From Bacteroidales bacterium (lineage in GTDB: Bacteria; Bacteroidota; Bacteroidia; Bacteroidales; Tenuifilaceae): a stretch of DNA of 64,000 nucleotides. Every line of letters starts with the position of its first letter. The first letter of the stretch is position 1. Below are positions 26,893 through 34,724 of this stretch, one piece after another. Position numbers and translations under genes: made by a program. The stretch lies in assembly GCA_013376985.1 (NCBI GenBank), contig JACABB010000025.1:1-64000 (forward strand), read 5' to 3'. Under the pieces are notes generated by a model, which worked only from the letters and a program-made list of their open reading frames with translations, had not been told where the DNA came from and did no database searches.

Positions 26893-28683
26893 CTATTTTG
26901 ATTTACACTCCTCGTAATTCTTTTTTATTGCCTCAATATCTATTTCTCCTTCTTTTACATCTTTACAAAGTAACAATGCTTTCTCAAACAATGGCAATGC
27001 TTTATCCTTTTGCCCATAATGACAATATGCATTTGCCATGTTTTGGTAGATGTTTGCCCAATAGGCATCCGTTTTAGGAGTATTACTCTCCTCTAAAAAC
27101 TCAAGAGCTAACTGGTGAAAATTTAAGGCCTCCTTGTATTTACCTTTTTTTAAATTAAATACTCCTAGCCAATTTAAGATGTATGATTTTTCGTGGGCTG
27201 GCATTTTCGAGAAAGAGGTTTTTGTCATATAGTTTAATCCTTTTTCTTTATCACCTCTTGCAATAAGCAGTAAACCGATATTCTCATAGATGGTTATAGT
27301 GCTGAGGTGTTCTTTTCCGAGTACTTTTTCGTCAATAGTTAATGCTTTGCCAAAGCACTCCAACGCTTGAGCATAATCACCTTTAGCTTTATTCACCACG
27401 CCAATGTTAATATACAAGGTGGCTGTGCTGGGATGGTCTTTTCCGAGTACTTTTTCGTCAATAGTTAATGCTTTGCCAAGGTACTCCAAGGCATGGTCAT
27501 AATCTCCTTTACCACTATACACCCCACCAATGTTATTATATGTGGTAGCTGTATTGGGATGGTCTTTTCCGAGTACTTTTTCGTCAATAGTTAATGCTTT
27601 GCTGAAGTACTCCATGGCTCGGTCATAATCTCCTTTATCACTATACACCTCCCCAATGTTATTATACAAGGTGGCTATGTCGGGGTGGTCTTTCCCGAGT
27701 ACCTTTTCATCAATAGCTGATGCTTTGCCAAGGTACTCCAAGGCATGGTCGTAATCATTCTTATAATCATATACCGTACCAATGTTACTATACGAGGTGG
27801 CTGTGCTAGAGTGGTCTTTCCCGAATACTTTCTCATCAATAGCTAATGCTTTGCGGTGATACTCCAGAGCTTGGTTATAATCACCTTTATGGCAATACAC
27901 TACACCAATGTTATTATATGCACTAGATTTTAAAGTATCGTTAATATTGTATGTAATTATTTTAATAAAAAGGGCAAGGCTTTCATCATAATTTGGTATA
28001 TCAAAATTGATATCCGCCTTTAAAAATAGGTAATCGATATTTTCTTTATCATACTCTAATGCCTCGTTAATTTGGGACAAGGCCGCAGAGTAGCTAAAAT
28101 TATCGTAATTGTTTTGAGCCTGTAAGTATGAAGCTTGCGCAATTTCTTTTAGCTCTTGGTTTACCTTGTTTTTTTTCTTCGTTTTATAATACTCTAATAC
28201 TTTTTGGTAGCCATCGTTATCATACTCCTCCAATTTTTTGTTAGCCTCCTCTAATGCTTTAGTAAAATCGGCATCGGTGGTTTGCTTTCTAAGCTCTTCG
28301 AGTTCTTTTTTTAATTTTTCGGTTTCTTTTTCTTTTTCCACGTAACATTCTAAGAATTTTTTGGGACTAAAAACGCTCTCATCGGTAATTTTAGCATATA
28401 TTTTAGTGACTATATCAAGCGTTGTTTTATCGTATTTCAATATCTGCTTTATATTGTCGTTCAGGTTAGGCAGGTTTCTTAAATATTCAAGAAATTTTGG
28501 AGCATCGTTTTCATCGAGTAGGTTATATTTTACAATGTTGCCATTGCCTTGTATTACGGTAATGATGTTATTACTCCCTTGTATTCCGCTTATTTGGGAT
28601 TTGTTTGAATTTTCTAGAGGCAATTTTACCTGCGCTACCGAGGTGGCGTAGATAAGGATGAGGAGTATGGTGAGTTTTTTCAT
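26893..28683 (-). CDS. secreted tetratricopeptide-repeat protein (KLC-like TPRs), short paralogue
   Basis: A 596-residue exported protein. The signal peptide MKKLTILLILIYATSVAQ is followed by a Gln/Gly/Asn-rich stretch (SQISGIQGSNN, VIQGNGN), a helical/coiled-coil region (about 60-190, rich in Lys/Glu), and two degenerate TPRs. Five or six 42-residue TPRs of kinesin-light-chain type follow, with the repeated GDYDxALEYxxKALxIDEKVLGKDHPxTATxYNNIG pattern, and then C-terminal TPRs. TPRs mediate protein-protein contacts; partner unknown. It matches residues ~135-1021 of the larger neighbour at 29931-32996, and lies 55 nt downstream of the 114-residue gene that matches that neighbour's N terminus. 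Confidence 0.85.
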   Translation of the reverse strand: MKKLTILLILIYATSVAQVKLPLENSNKSQISGIQGSNNIITVIQGNGNIVKYNLLDENDAPKFLEYLRNLPNLNDNIKQILKYDKTTLDIVTKIYAKITDESVFSPKKFLECYVEKEKETEKLKKELEELRKQTTDADFTKALEEANKKLEEYDNDGYQKVLEYYKTKKKNKVNQELKEIAQASYLQAQNNYDNFSYSAALSQINEALEYDKENIDYLFLKADINFDIPNYDESLALFIKIITYNINDTLKSSAYNNIGVVYCHKGDYNQALEYHRKALAIDEKVFGKDHSSTATSYSNIGTVYDYKNDYDHALEYLGKASAIDEKVLGKDHPDIATLYNNIGEVYSDKGDYDRAMEYFSKALTIDEKVLGKDHPNTATTYNNIGGVYSGKGDYDHALEYLGKALTIDEKVLGKDHPSTATLYINIGVVNKAKGDYAQALECFGKALTIDEKVLGKEHLSTITIYENIGLLLIARGDKEKGLNYMTKTSFSKMPAHEKSYILNWLGVFNLKKGKYKEALNFHQLALEFLEESNTPKTDAYWANIYQNMANAYCHYGQKDKALPLFEKALLLCKDVKEGEIDIEAIKKNYEECKSK

Positions 28684-28738
28684 GTATGTATTTTTTTGTT
28701 TTTAAGGGTACAGATGGAAGACTATTATTATAAATGTT

Positions 28739-29083
28739 TCATTTTCTTTTACGGATTTTCTTTAGGGTTTGTATTCCTGCCCAAACCGATGCAATAAAGG
28801 CGGCTATGGAACCAAGTAATATAAATAGGTTGTTGGTGTTGGATATCCACTCCTGAAATCCGCCTGGTTTTGGGGTTGAGGCTGTGCTATCGTTCTTACT
28901 ATCCTGTGCTACTTTATTGTTGTTGCCTATTGTGTTGTTATTGCCTTGTATTACGGTAATGTTATTATTGTTGCCCTGTACCCCGTTTATTTGGGATTTG
29001 TTTAAACTATCTGTTGGCTGCTTTACTGCTTGCGCTACTGAGGTGGCGTAGATAAGGATGAGGAGGATGGTGAGTTTTTTCAT
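28739..29083 (-). CDS. small secreted/membrane protein with Asn-Gly-Gln-rich repeats
   Basis: A 114-residue protein with the same signal peptide (MKKLTILLILIYATSVAQA) as its two TPR neighbours. A repetitive segment (SQINGVQGNNNNITVIQG, NNNTIGNNN) is followed by a Ser/Thr/Pro linker, then a C-terminal transmembrane helix (about 83-105) and a basic tail KKIRKRK. The region FQEWISNTNNLFILL is shared with the 1021-residue TPR protein. With the downstream 596-residue TPR gene it looks like the split form of that larger protein. Function unknown; the Gln/Asn-Gly repeat recalls curlin-type strands. Confidence 0.7.
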   Translation of the reverse strand: MKKLTILLILIYATSVAQAVKQPTDSLNKSQINGVQGNNNNITVIQGNNNTIGNNNKVAQDSKNDSTASTPKPGGFQEWISNTNNLFILLGSIAAFIASVWAGIQTLKKIRKRK

Positions 29084-29133
29084 GTGTTTTAAGTTTGCTT
29101 ATATATATCAATATCGTTTAGTTAATGCTTTTT

Positions 29134-29227
29134 TCATGCTGAACGAAGCGAAATTCGAAGGATTCGCTGAAAGCAACCATCTCTATTAATAATGGAAAAT
29201 AGCTCCTTCGCTTTCGCTCAGGATGAC
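29134..29227. repeat. dispersed 'GTCAT' palindromic element, copy C (diverged)
   Basis: A 94-bp element with 19-20-bp imperfect terminal inverted repeats, TCATGCTGAACGAAGCGAA and the complement of TCATCCTGAGCGAAAGCGAA. It has the same length and ends as copies A and B but a different middle. It sits between the 114-residue gene and a segment homologous to the upstream region of the 1021-residue gene, as if inserted into a duplicated promoter region. Confidence 0.65.
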
Positions 29228-29502
29228 AAAAACGGATCTATTTACCTTATAATGGTGAAACTACAGATGGTAGCTCTTAACCCGTTTATATATTTAACAG
29301 TTTATACACAATTATACTAAAAATGTTTGGATGTGGTTGTGTTTTGTTAAACAGTTCTTTTTGGGGATGCATAATTTACCTCCCTTAAAAAAGGAGGGGA
29401 GTCGCTTTTTACAATCAGTTTACACGATTGACTTTACACTTTCACTTTACATTTCTATTCTGTTTACACAATTGACTTTATACTTCCTTATAATCTATTC
29501 AC

Positions 29503-29838
29503 GGATGGTATTTCGGGGTTGTTGGGTGGCATTGCATTATCTATGGGTGGCTTCGCAGTATTCACGGATGGCATTTCTGAACTCTTGGATGGCTTCGCGG
29601 CATTCTCGGAAGGCGTTTCCATGTAAAAATATCGCAAAGTGCGATAAATATATCACATCTTGCGATTGTTTTATGACATTGCGACAGCGTTGATTGGCAT
29701 TGTAAGAATCATTTCTGACATTGCGACAGTCTCGGAAGGTGTTTCGGTATAATTATATCACATCTTGCGATAAATATATCGCATATTGCGATTATTTGAT
29801 AGCGTTTGGTGTATAGTGTATGGTGTTTTGTGTGTAGT
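29503..29838. repeat. 21-nt periodic degenerate repeat array (16 units)
   Basis: About sixteen consecutive 21-nt units in perfect register, beginning at 29503, 29524, 29545 and so on to 29818. The loose consensus is (g/a)(g/t)atggcatttcg followed by a variable tail. Units at 29629, 29650, 29755 and 29776 contain dyads TATC(G/A)CA-N3-TGCGAT(A/T). The array lies in the 847-bp gene-free stretch 29084-29930 between the two TPR loci. Because 21 is divisible by 3, every reading frame gives a 7-residue periodicity, which explains short overlapping ORFs there. None looks like a real gene. Confidence 0.75.
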
Positions 29839-29888
29839 GCTTGGGGGTTCTGATTTTTTATCGGGGTTATAGGGTTTAGGGTTGGTTG

Positions 29889-29920
29889 AACCTGCCAGGT
29901 TTTGCAGACTCTGGCAGGTT
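29889..29920. repeat. hairpin AACCTGCCAGGTT...CTGGCAGGTT
   Basis: AACCTGCCAGGTT is followed by a short loop and CTGGCAGGTT, allowing a 10-bp stem. It lies 10 nt beyond the stop of the 1021-residue TPR gene, in the same position as the double palindrome after the 596-residue paralogue. A conserved 3'-end structure or a REP-like element are both possible. Confidence 0.6.
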
Positions 29921-29930
29921 TATGGGGTTG

Positions 29931-32900
29931 CTATTTTGATTCGCATTCTTGGTAGTTCTTTTTTATTTCTTCGATGTCTACGATTCCTTCTTCTACATCT
30001 TTACATAGCAGGAGTGCTTTTTCGAATAATGGCAGTGCTTTTTCTTTTTGCCCATTATGGCTGTATGCGTTTGCCATGTTTTGGTAGATGTTTGCCCATA
30101 GGGCATCGGTTATGGGTGTGTTGCTTTTTTCTAAGAATTCAAGGGCTAGCTGGTAAAAGTTTAATGCCTCTTTGTGTCTCTCTTTTTCAAAAACAAATCC
30201 TCCGTAGCTGTTTAGGTAATCGGATTTGTTGTAGGCCGATAGTTCGGAGAAGGGTGTTTTTGCCATGTAGCTTAGCCCTTTCTCGTTCTCGCCTTTTGTA
30301 ATGAGCAGTAATCCGATATTTTCGGTGGTGATTATGGTGTTGGGGTGGTTTTTATCGAATATTTTTTCGAGAATGGCTAATGATTTTTCATAGAATTCCA
30401 ATGCTTTATCGTAATCGTTCATTGCATCGTACATCTCGCCAATGTTGCTATACGAGTTGGCGGTGGTGGAGTGTTCTGTACCAAATACTTTTTCCTGAAT
30501 GAATAATGCTTTTCCGTAGTACTCCAATGCTTTGTCGTAATCGTTTTTTGCATCATACATTCCGCCAATGATGCTATAGGAGTTGGCAATGGCGGAGTGT
30601 TCGGTGCCGAATATTTTTTCCTGAATGGCTAATGCTTTTCCGTAGTATTCTAATCCTTTGTCGTAATTGCCTATTTCGTGATACAACAAACCAATGTTGA
30701 TATACAAAGTGGCTGTATTGGGGTGTTCTTTACTTGATAGTTTTTCCAAAATAGCCGATGCTTTTCTGAAGTACTCCAATGCTTTTTCATAATCGCCTGT
30801 TTCTTTATATACAATACCAATGTTACTGTACGAGGTGGCGGTTCTAGGGTGTTCCGTACCAAGTATTTTTTCTCGAATAGCTAACGCTTTGCTATAGTAC
30901 TCCATGGCTTTGGTATAATCGCCCTTTTCCTTATAAATGGAGCCAATGTTATTATATGATGTGGCGGTGTTGGGATGTTCTAATCCGAGTTTTTTTTCTC
31001 TAATGGCTAACGCTTTGCCATAGTATTCCAACGCTTTGGTATAATCGGCCTTTTCCTTATAAACAGAGCCAATGTTATTATAAGTAAAGGCGGTACTGGG
31101 GTGGTCGCTCCCGAGTACTTTTTCATCAATGATTAATGCCTTTTTATGGTATTCCAATGCTTTACCATAATCGGCTTTTTCCTTATAAACTAAGCCAATG
31201 TTATTATAAGAAGTGGCGATGCCGAGGTTGTCTTTACCGAGTACTTTTTCATCAATTGCTAACCCTTTGCGGTAGTACTCCAATGCTTGGTCGTATTCCC
31301 CTTTATTATAGTATACTAAGCCAATGTTACTATAAGAGATGGCGGTGAGGGGGTGGTCTTTCCCCAGTACTTTTTCATCAATAATTAATGCTTTGCCATA
31401 ATACTTAAGGGCTTGGTCATAGTCGCCTTTGTCATTATACACCTCCCCTATGTTATTATACGAGGTGGCGGTGAGGGAGTGGTCTTTCCCCAGTACTTTT
31501 TCTCGAATAGTCAACCCTTTGCGGTAGTATTCCAGGGCTTGATCATAGTCACTTTTATTTTTGTACACCAAGCCAATGTTGCTATGTGAGGTGGCGATGT
31601 TGGGATGGTCTTTGCCGAGTATTTGTTCTTGTATAGCCAACCCTTTGCGGTAGTACCCCAGCGCTCGGTCATAATCAGCTTTATGATAATACAACAAGCC
31701 AATGTTACTATACGAGGCGGCAATGCTTGAGTGGTTATTTCCGAATACTTTTTCATCAATAGCTAATACTTTGCGGTAGTACTCTAAGGCTTGGTCATAG
31801 TCACCTTTATTTTTGTACACCAAGCCAATATTATTATACGAGGTGATGGTGAGGAGATGCTCTTTCCCGAATATTTTTTCATTAATTGCTAATGCCTTAC
31901 CAAAGTACTCAAGAGCCTGGTCGTAATCACCCTTTTCATGATACACTAAGCCAATGTTATTATAGGCGTTAGATTTTAAAGTATCGTTGTTATTGTGTGT
32001 AATTATTTTAAGGTAAAGAGCAAGACTTTCGTCATAGTTTGCTATTTCAGAATAGATTTGCGCCTTTAAGAATAGGTAATCAACATTTTCTTTATCATTC
32101 TCTAACGCCTTGCTGATTTGAGCTAAGGCTGCAGAATAGCTGAAATTATTGTAATTGTTTTGGGCTTGTAGATAGGAGGCCTGTGCAACGTCTTTTAGTT
32201 CTTCCTTAATTTTATTTCCTTTTTTGGTTTTATAATTCTCTAATACTTTTTGGTAGCCATCGTTATCGTACTCCTCTAATTTCTGAATGGCCTCCTCCAA
32301 TGCTTTTGTAAAATCGGGATTGGTGGTTTGCTTCCTATGCTTTTCGAGAGTTACTTTTAAATTATCATTTTGTGTAATTACATTCTCATATCTTTCAGAA
32401 AATTTATCGGGGCTAAAAACACCTTCGTCGGTAATTTTATCATAAATTTTGGTGATTGTTTCAAGGGTTGCTTTATTGTATTTCAGTAACTGCTTTATTT
32501 TATCGTTCAGGTTGGGCAGGTTTCTTAAATATTCAAGGAATTGTTGGGCATCTTTTTCATCGAGCAGGTTGTGTTTTTTAATGTTGCCTTCGCCTTGTAT
32601 TACGGTAATGGTATTATTGTTATGTGTTTCGCTTATTCCATTTTTAGCTAAATTACTAGAAGTTTGCCTGACCATTTGCTCTTTTGGCTTTTTCTTTAGG
32701 AGTTGGGAACCCCAAATTAATCCAATAAAAGTAGTTATGGATATAAGTAATATAAATAGGTTATTGGTGTTGGATATCCATTCTTGAAATTCGTTTGTTT
32801 TTGAGGTTGAGTTTGTGATATCACTTTCATCATCCTGTGCTATTTTATTGATGTCGCTTCCTTGTATTGCGGTAGTATTATTGCTACCCTGTATTCCATC

Positions 32901-32996
32901 TATTTCGGTTTGTTTTGAATTATCTATGGGATGCGCTGGTATTTGCCCTATCGAGGTTACATAGATAAGGATAAGGAGTATGGTAAGTTTTTTCAT
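29931..32996 (-). CDS. secreted large tetratricopeptide-repeat protein (13-14 KLC-like TPRs)
   Basis: A 1021-residue protein. Order of parts: signal peptide (MKKLTILLILIYVTSIGQ), Gln/Gly/Asn-rich segment, EFQEWISNTNNLFILL leading into a transmembrane helix (about 78-95), a second Gln/Gly/Asn segment (TITVIQGEGN), a helical region with coiled-coil character (about 145-290), and two degenerate TPRs. Thirteen or fourteen 42-residue TPRs of the kinesin-light-chain type follow (YNNIGLVYxxKGDYDQALEYYxKALAIxEKVLGKDH), and then C-terminal TPRs. The topology implies a periplasmic N-terminal bit, one membrane span and a large TPR domain. It appears to be a fusion of the two neighbouring genes. Role unknown; a scaffold is likely. 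Confidence 0.85.
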   Translation of the reverse strand: MKKLTILLILIYVTSIGQIPAHPIDNSKQTEIDGIQGSNNTTAIQGSDINKIAQDDESDITNSTSKTNEFQEWISNTNNLFILLISITTFIGLIWGSQLLKKKPKEQMVRQTSSNLAKNGISETHNNNTITVIQGEGNIKKHNLLDEKDAQQFLEYLRNLPNLNDKIKQLLKYNKATLETITKIYDKITDEGVFSPDKFSERYENVITQNDNLKVTLEKHRKQTTNPDFTKALEEAIQKLEEYDNDGYQKVLENYKTKKGNKIKEELKDVAQASYLQAQNNYNNFSYSAALAQISKALENDKENVDYLFLKAQIYSEIANYDESLALYLKIITHNNNDTLKSNAYNNIGLVYHEKGDYDQALEYFGKALAINEKIFGKEHLLTITSYNNIGLVYKNKGDYDQALEYYRKVLAIDEKVFGNNHSSIAASYSNIGLLYYHKADYDRALGYYRKGLAIQEQILGKDHPNIATSHSNIGLVYKNKSDYDQALEYYRKGLTIREKVLGKDHSLTATSYNNIGEVYNDKGDYDQALKYYGKALIIDEKVLGKDHPLTAISYSNIGLVYYNKGEYDQALEYYRKGLAIDEKVLGKDNLGIATSYNNIGLVYKEKADYGKALEYHKKALIIDEKVLGSDHPSTAFTYNNIGSVYKEKADYTKALEYYGKALAIREKKLGLEHPNTATSYNNIGSIYKEKGDYTKAMEYYSKALAIREKILGTEHPRTATSYSNIGIVYKETGDYEKALEYFRKASAILEKLSSKEHPNTATLYINIGLLYHEIGNYDKGLEYYGKALAIQEKIFGTEHSAIANSYSIIGGMYDAKNDYDKALEYYGKALFIQEKVFGTEHSTTANSYSNIGEMYDAMNDYDKALEFYEKSLAILEKIFDKNHPNTIITTENIGLLLITKGENEKGLSYMAKTPFSELSAYNKSDYLNSYGGFVFEKERHKEALNFYQLALEFLEKSNTPITDALWANIYQNMANAYSHNGQKEKALPLFEKALLLCKDVEEGIVDIEEIKKNYQECESK

Positions 32997-33457
32997 CTTT
33001 TTTATATATTATATATGGTGAATTTTCTAAAGATAGCTTACTGTTGTTTTATATTTTATTTTTTTATACATAAATATATCAAAAATGGTTAAATATGGTT
33101 GTGTTCTATTAAACGGAGTTGTTTGGTTTGCTGCAAATAGTTGAATTACTAACTTTTGCTTCTTAAACTATCAACCTAAAATCTCTTAAATAACCTTCCA
33201 ATCCTCCTTGAAGAGGAGGACTAATTGATTGCTATAATTGATTCTATTTTTTGGAAGAAAGGTTATGATTTACTATGGAATGCTTTTAAGAGGAGGCGGT
33301 TGTTTTACCTCTATAAGAATCATAAAACGTAATATCAAACGTTTGCATAGTGAGTTTTGGCTGAAAATTTTTACATTTGCTACCCATATTAATATTATTC
33401 TATAATTGGCCATTAAATCATTGAATTTACTCATTAAGAATAACTAAAACACTTTTT
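32997..33457. other. divergent intergenic region, TPR gene / phosphofructokinase
   Basis: A 461-bp gene-free stretch. Its segment at about 33084-33125 (AAATATGGTTGTGTT, TTAAACGG) resembles 29318-29360 upstream of the 114-residue gene, so the TPR loci share an ancestral leader or promoter. The half nearest 33457 contains the likely phosphofructokinase promoter. No ORF of substance or hairpin terminator is seen. Confidence 0.5.
33343..33379 (+). promoter_or_regulatory. putative promoter of the phosphofructokinase gene
   Basis: TACATTTG at 33372-33379 is an exact TAnnTTTG -7 box, 78 nt before the start codon. The best upstream TTG (33343-33345) is 26 nt away, longer than usual, so the -33 box is uncertain. 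Confidence 0.45.
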
Positions 33458-34696
33458 ATGAGGTGCGAACATAAACTGTTTCATGGAAAAACCCTAGCAA
33501 TACTAACTGGTGGGGGTGATACGCCAGCAATAAATTCAAGCATTGAAGCAATTAGAAATAGGGCTTCATTTTTAGGGTACAAAGTTTATGGTATTCGGCA
33601 TGGATGGAAAGGCCTACTGGGTAATGGAGATGTTTTAGACCTTACCAATCAACCATACGATGGGTTTTACGGAGGAACGGCCTTACGTTCGAGTAGAACA
33701 AATCCATTTCCATCGAATAAAAATCCAGAAGATCGTGTACCACAGGTATTGAGAAATCTTGAGCGATATAAAATCGATGTAATTGTTACAATAGGTGGCG
33801 ATGATACCAATGGGGTAGCCAAAGCCCTTTACGAAAAATACAATATTCCTGTTATTGGATTCCCCAAAACAATCGATAATGATTTAAGGACAAGAACAAT
33901 GCACAATTTTAATGGTAAAGAAATTGAAGCGGTTCTCTGTCCTGGATTCCCATCTGCTGCCAAAGGAGTAATGGAGTATGCAGGGAGAATTAGAACAACA
34001 GCCGAATCCCATTCAAGAATTATTGTGCTTGAAGTAATGGGTCGCGATGCTGGGTGGTTGAATGGAGGAGCATCTTTTGGAGGTGCTGAAATGGCTCTTA
34101 TCCCTGAGTTTGAAATTACAAAGGAGCGAAAGGATTTTTTCTTGGAGTGTGTTAAGGAGGAATATTTACGATCCCCTAAAAAATCATTAGTTATTTCTGT
34201 TTCCGAGGGAGTACGTTGGTACGATGCTGTTACAGATAAGACTGATGTTGTTTATGCCAGCTCCGAGGTGGATGAATTTGGACACCCACGCTTTGGAGGA
34301 ATAAGTGGAATTGTTGCATCCGAAATATCAAATAAATTAGGAATTCAGGCTAGGGCTGAATCAACCGGCTACTATGCAAGATCTGGTGAATGTAGATTAT
34401 ATGATCGTCGGCTAACCACTACACTTGCCGATAAAGTAGTTGATTTACTTTTGCGTGAAGACTATGGACAAATGCCAGTTCTTAAAAAAACTTGCAAATA
34501 TCAAGAATTAGAGGAGTTTAATACAACTTCAATAGATATGGGAGAAATCTGTAACCACCCTTTGCCTGGTGTTTACTATGATATTAATAAGTTCAGATTC
34601 TCCGATGCGTATATGGATTTTATGTCCTATATCCTTGAAAAGCCACATTTCCTAAAATTTGATTACGATTTTCCTGTGGTAATTCCAGAAGATTAG
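33458..34696 (+). CDS. diphosphate-dependent 6-phosphofructokinase
   Basis: Phosphorylates fructose 6-phosphate to the 1,6-bisphosphate in glycolysis, and can run in reverse. The 412-residue protein has GGGDTPAINS at 18-27, GGDDT at 113-117 and PKTIDND at 136-142. In ATP enzymes the latter two read GGDGS and PGTIDND; Asp at the first and Lys at the second mark PPi as phosphate donor. EVMGRDAGWL is the sugar-phosphate-binding region. It is transcribed alone, convergent with the retropepsin-like gene. The call to PPi use rests on these two residues. Confidence 0.93.
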   Translation: MRCEHKLFHGKTLAILTGGGDTPAINSSIEAIRNRASFLGYKVYGIRHGWKGLLGNGDVLDLTNQPYDGFYGGTALRSSRTNPFPSNKNPEDRVPQVLRNLERYKIDVIVTIGGDDTNGVAKALYEKYNIPVIGFPKTIDNDLRTRTMHNFNGKEIEAVLCPGFPSAAKGVMEYAGRIRTTAESHSRIIVLEVMGRDAGWLNGGASFGGAEMALIPEFEITKERKDFFLECVKEEYLRSPKKSLVISVSEGVRWYDAVTDKTDVVYASSEVDEFGHPRFGGISGIVASEISNKLGIQARAESTGYYARSGECRLYDRRLTTTLADKVVDLLLREDYGQMPVLKKTCKYQELEEFNTTSIDMGEICNHPLPGVYYDINKFRFSDAYMDFMSYILEKPHFLKFDYDFPVVIPED

Positions 34697-34724
34697 GTTG
34701 AAAGGTTACAAGTTGTTTTTTCAA

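Noticed and set aside
29331-29693. 120-residue plus-strand ORF
   Set aside because: It runs through the 21-nt array and its 7-residue periodicity follows from that; no signal peptide, homologue or ribosome-binding site.
29503-29838. Possible CRISPR array because of regular spacing
   Set aside because: Units are degenerate over their whole length and there are no identical repeats alternating with unique spacers, nor cas genes; period 21 is too short.
29882-30301. 139-residue plus-strand ORF antisense to the TPR gene
   Set aside because: It overlaps the coding 3' part of the TPR gene, where codon use and repeat structure favour the minus strand.
29931-32996. 126-nt tandem repeats as a satellite or CRISPR
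   Set aside because: They encode regular 42-residue TPRs in one open frame with conserved positions, so this is protein repeat structure.
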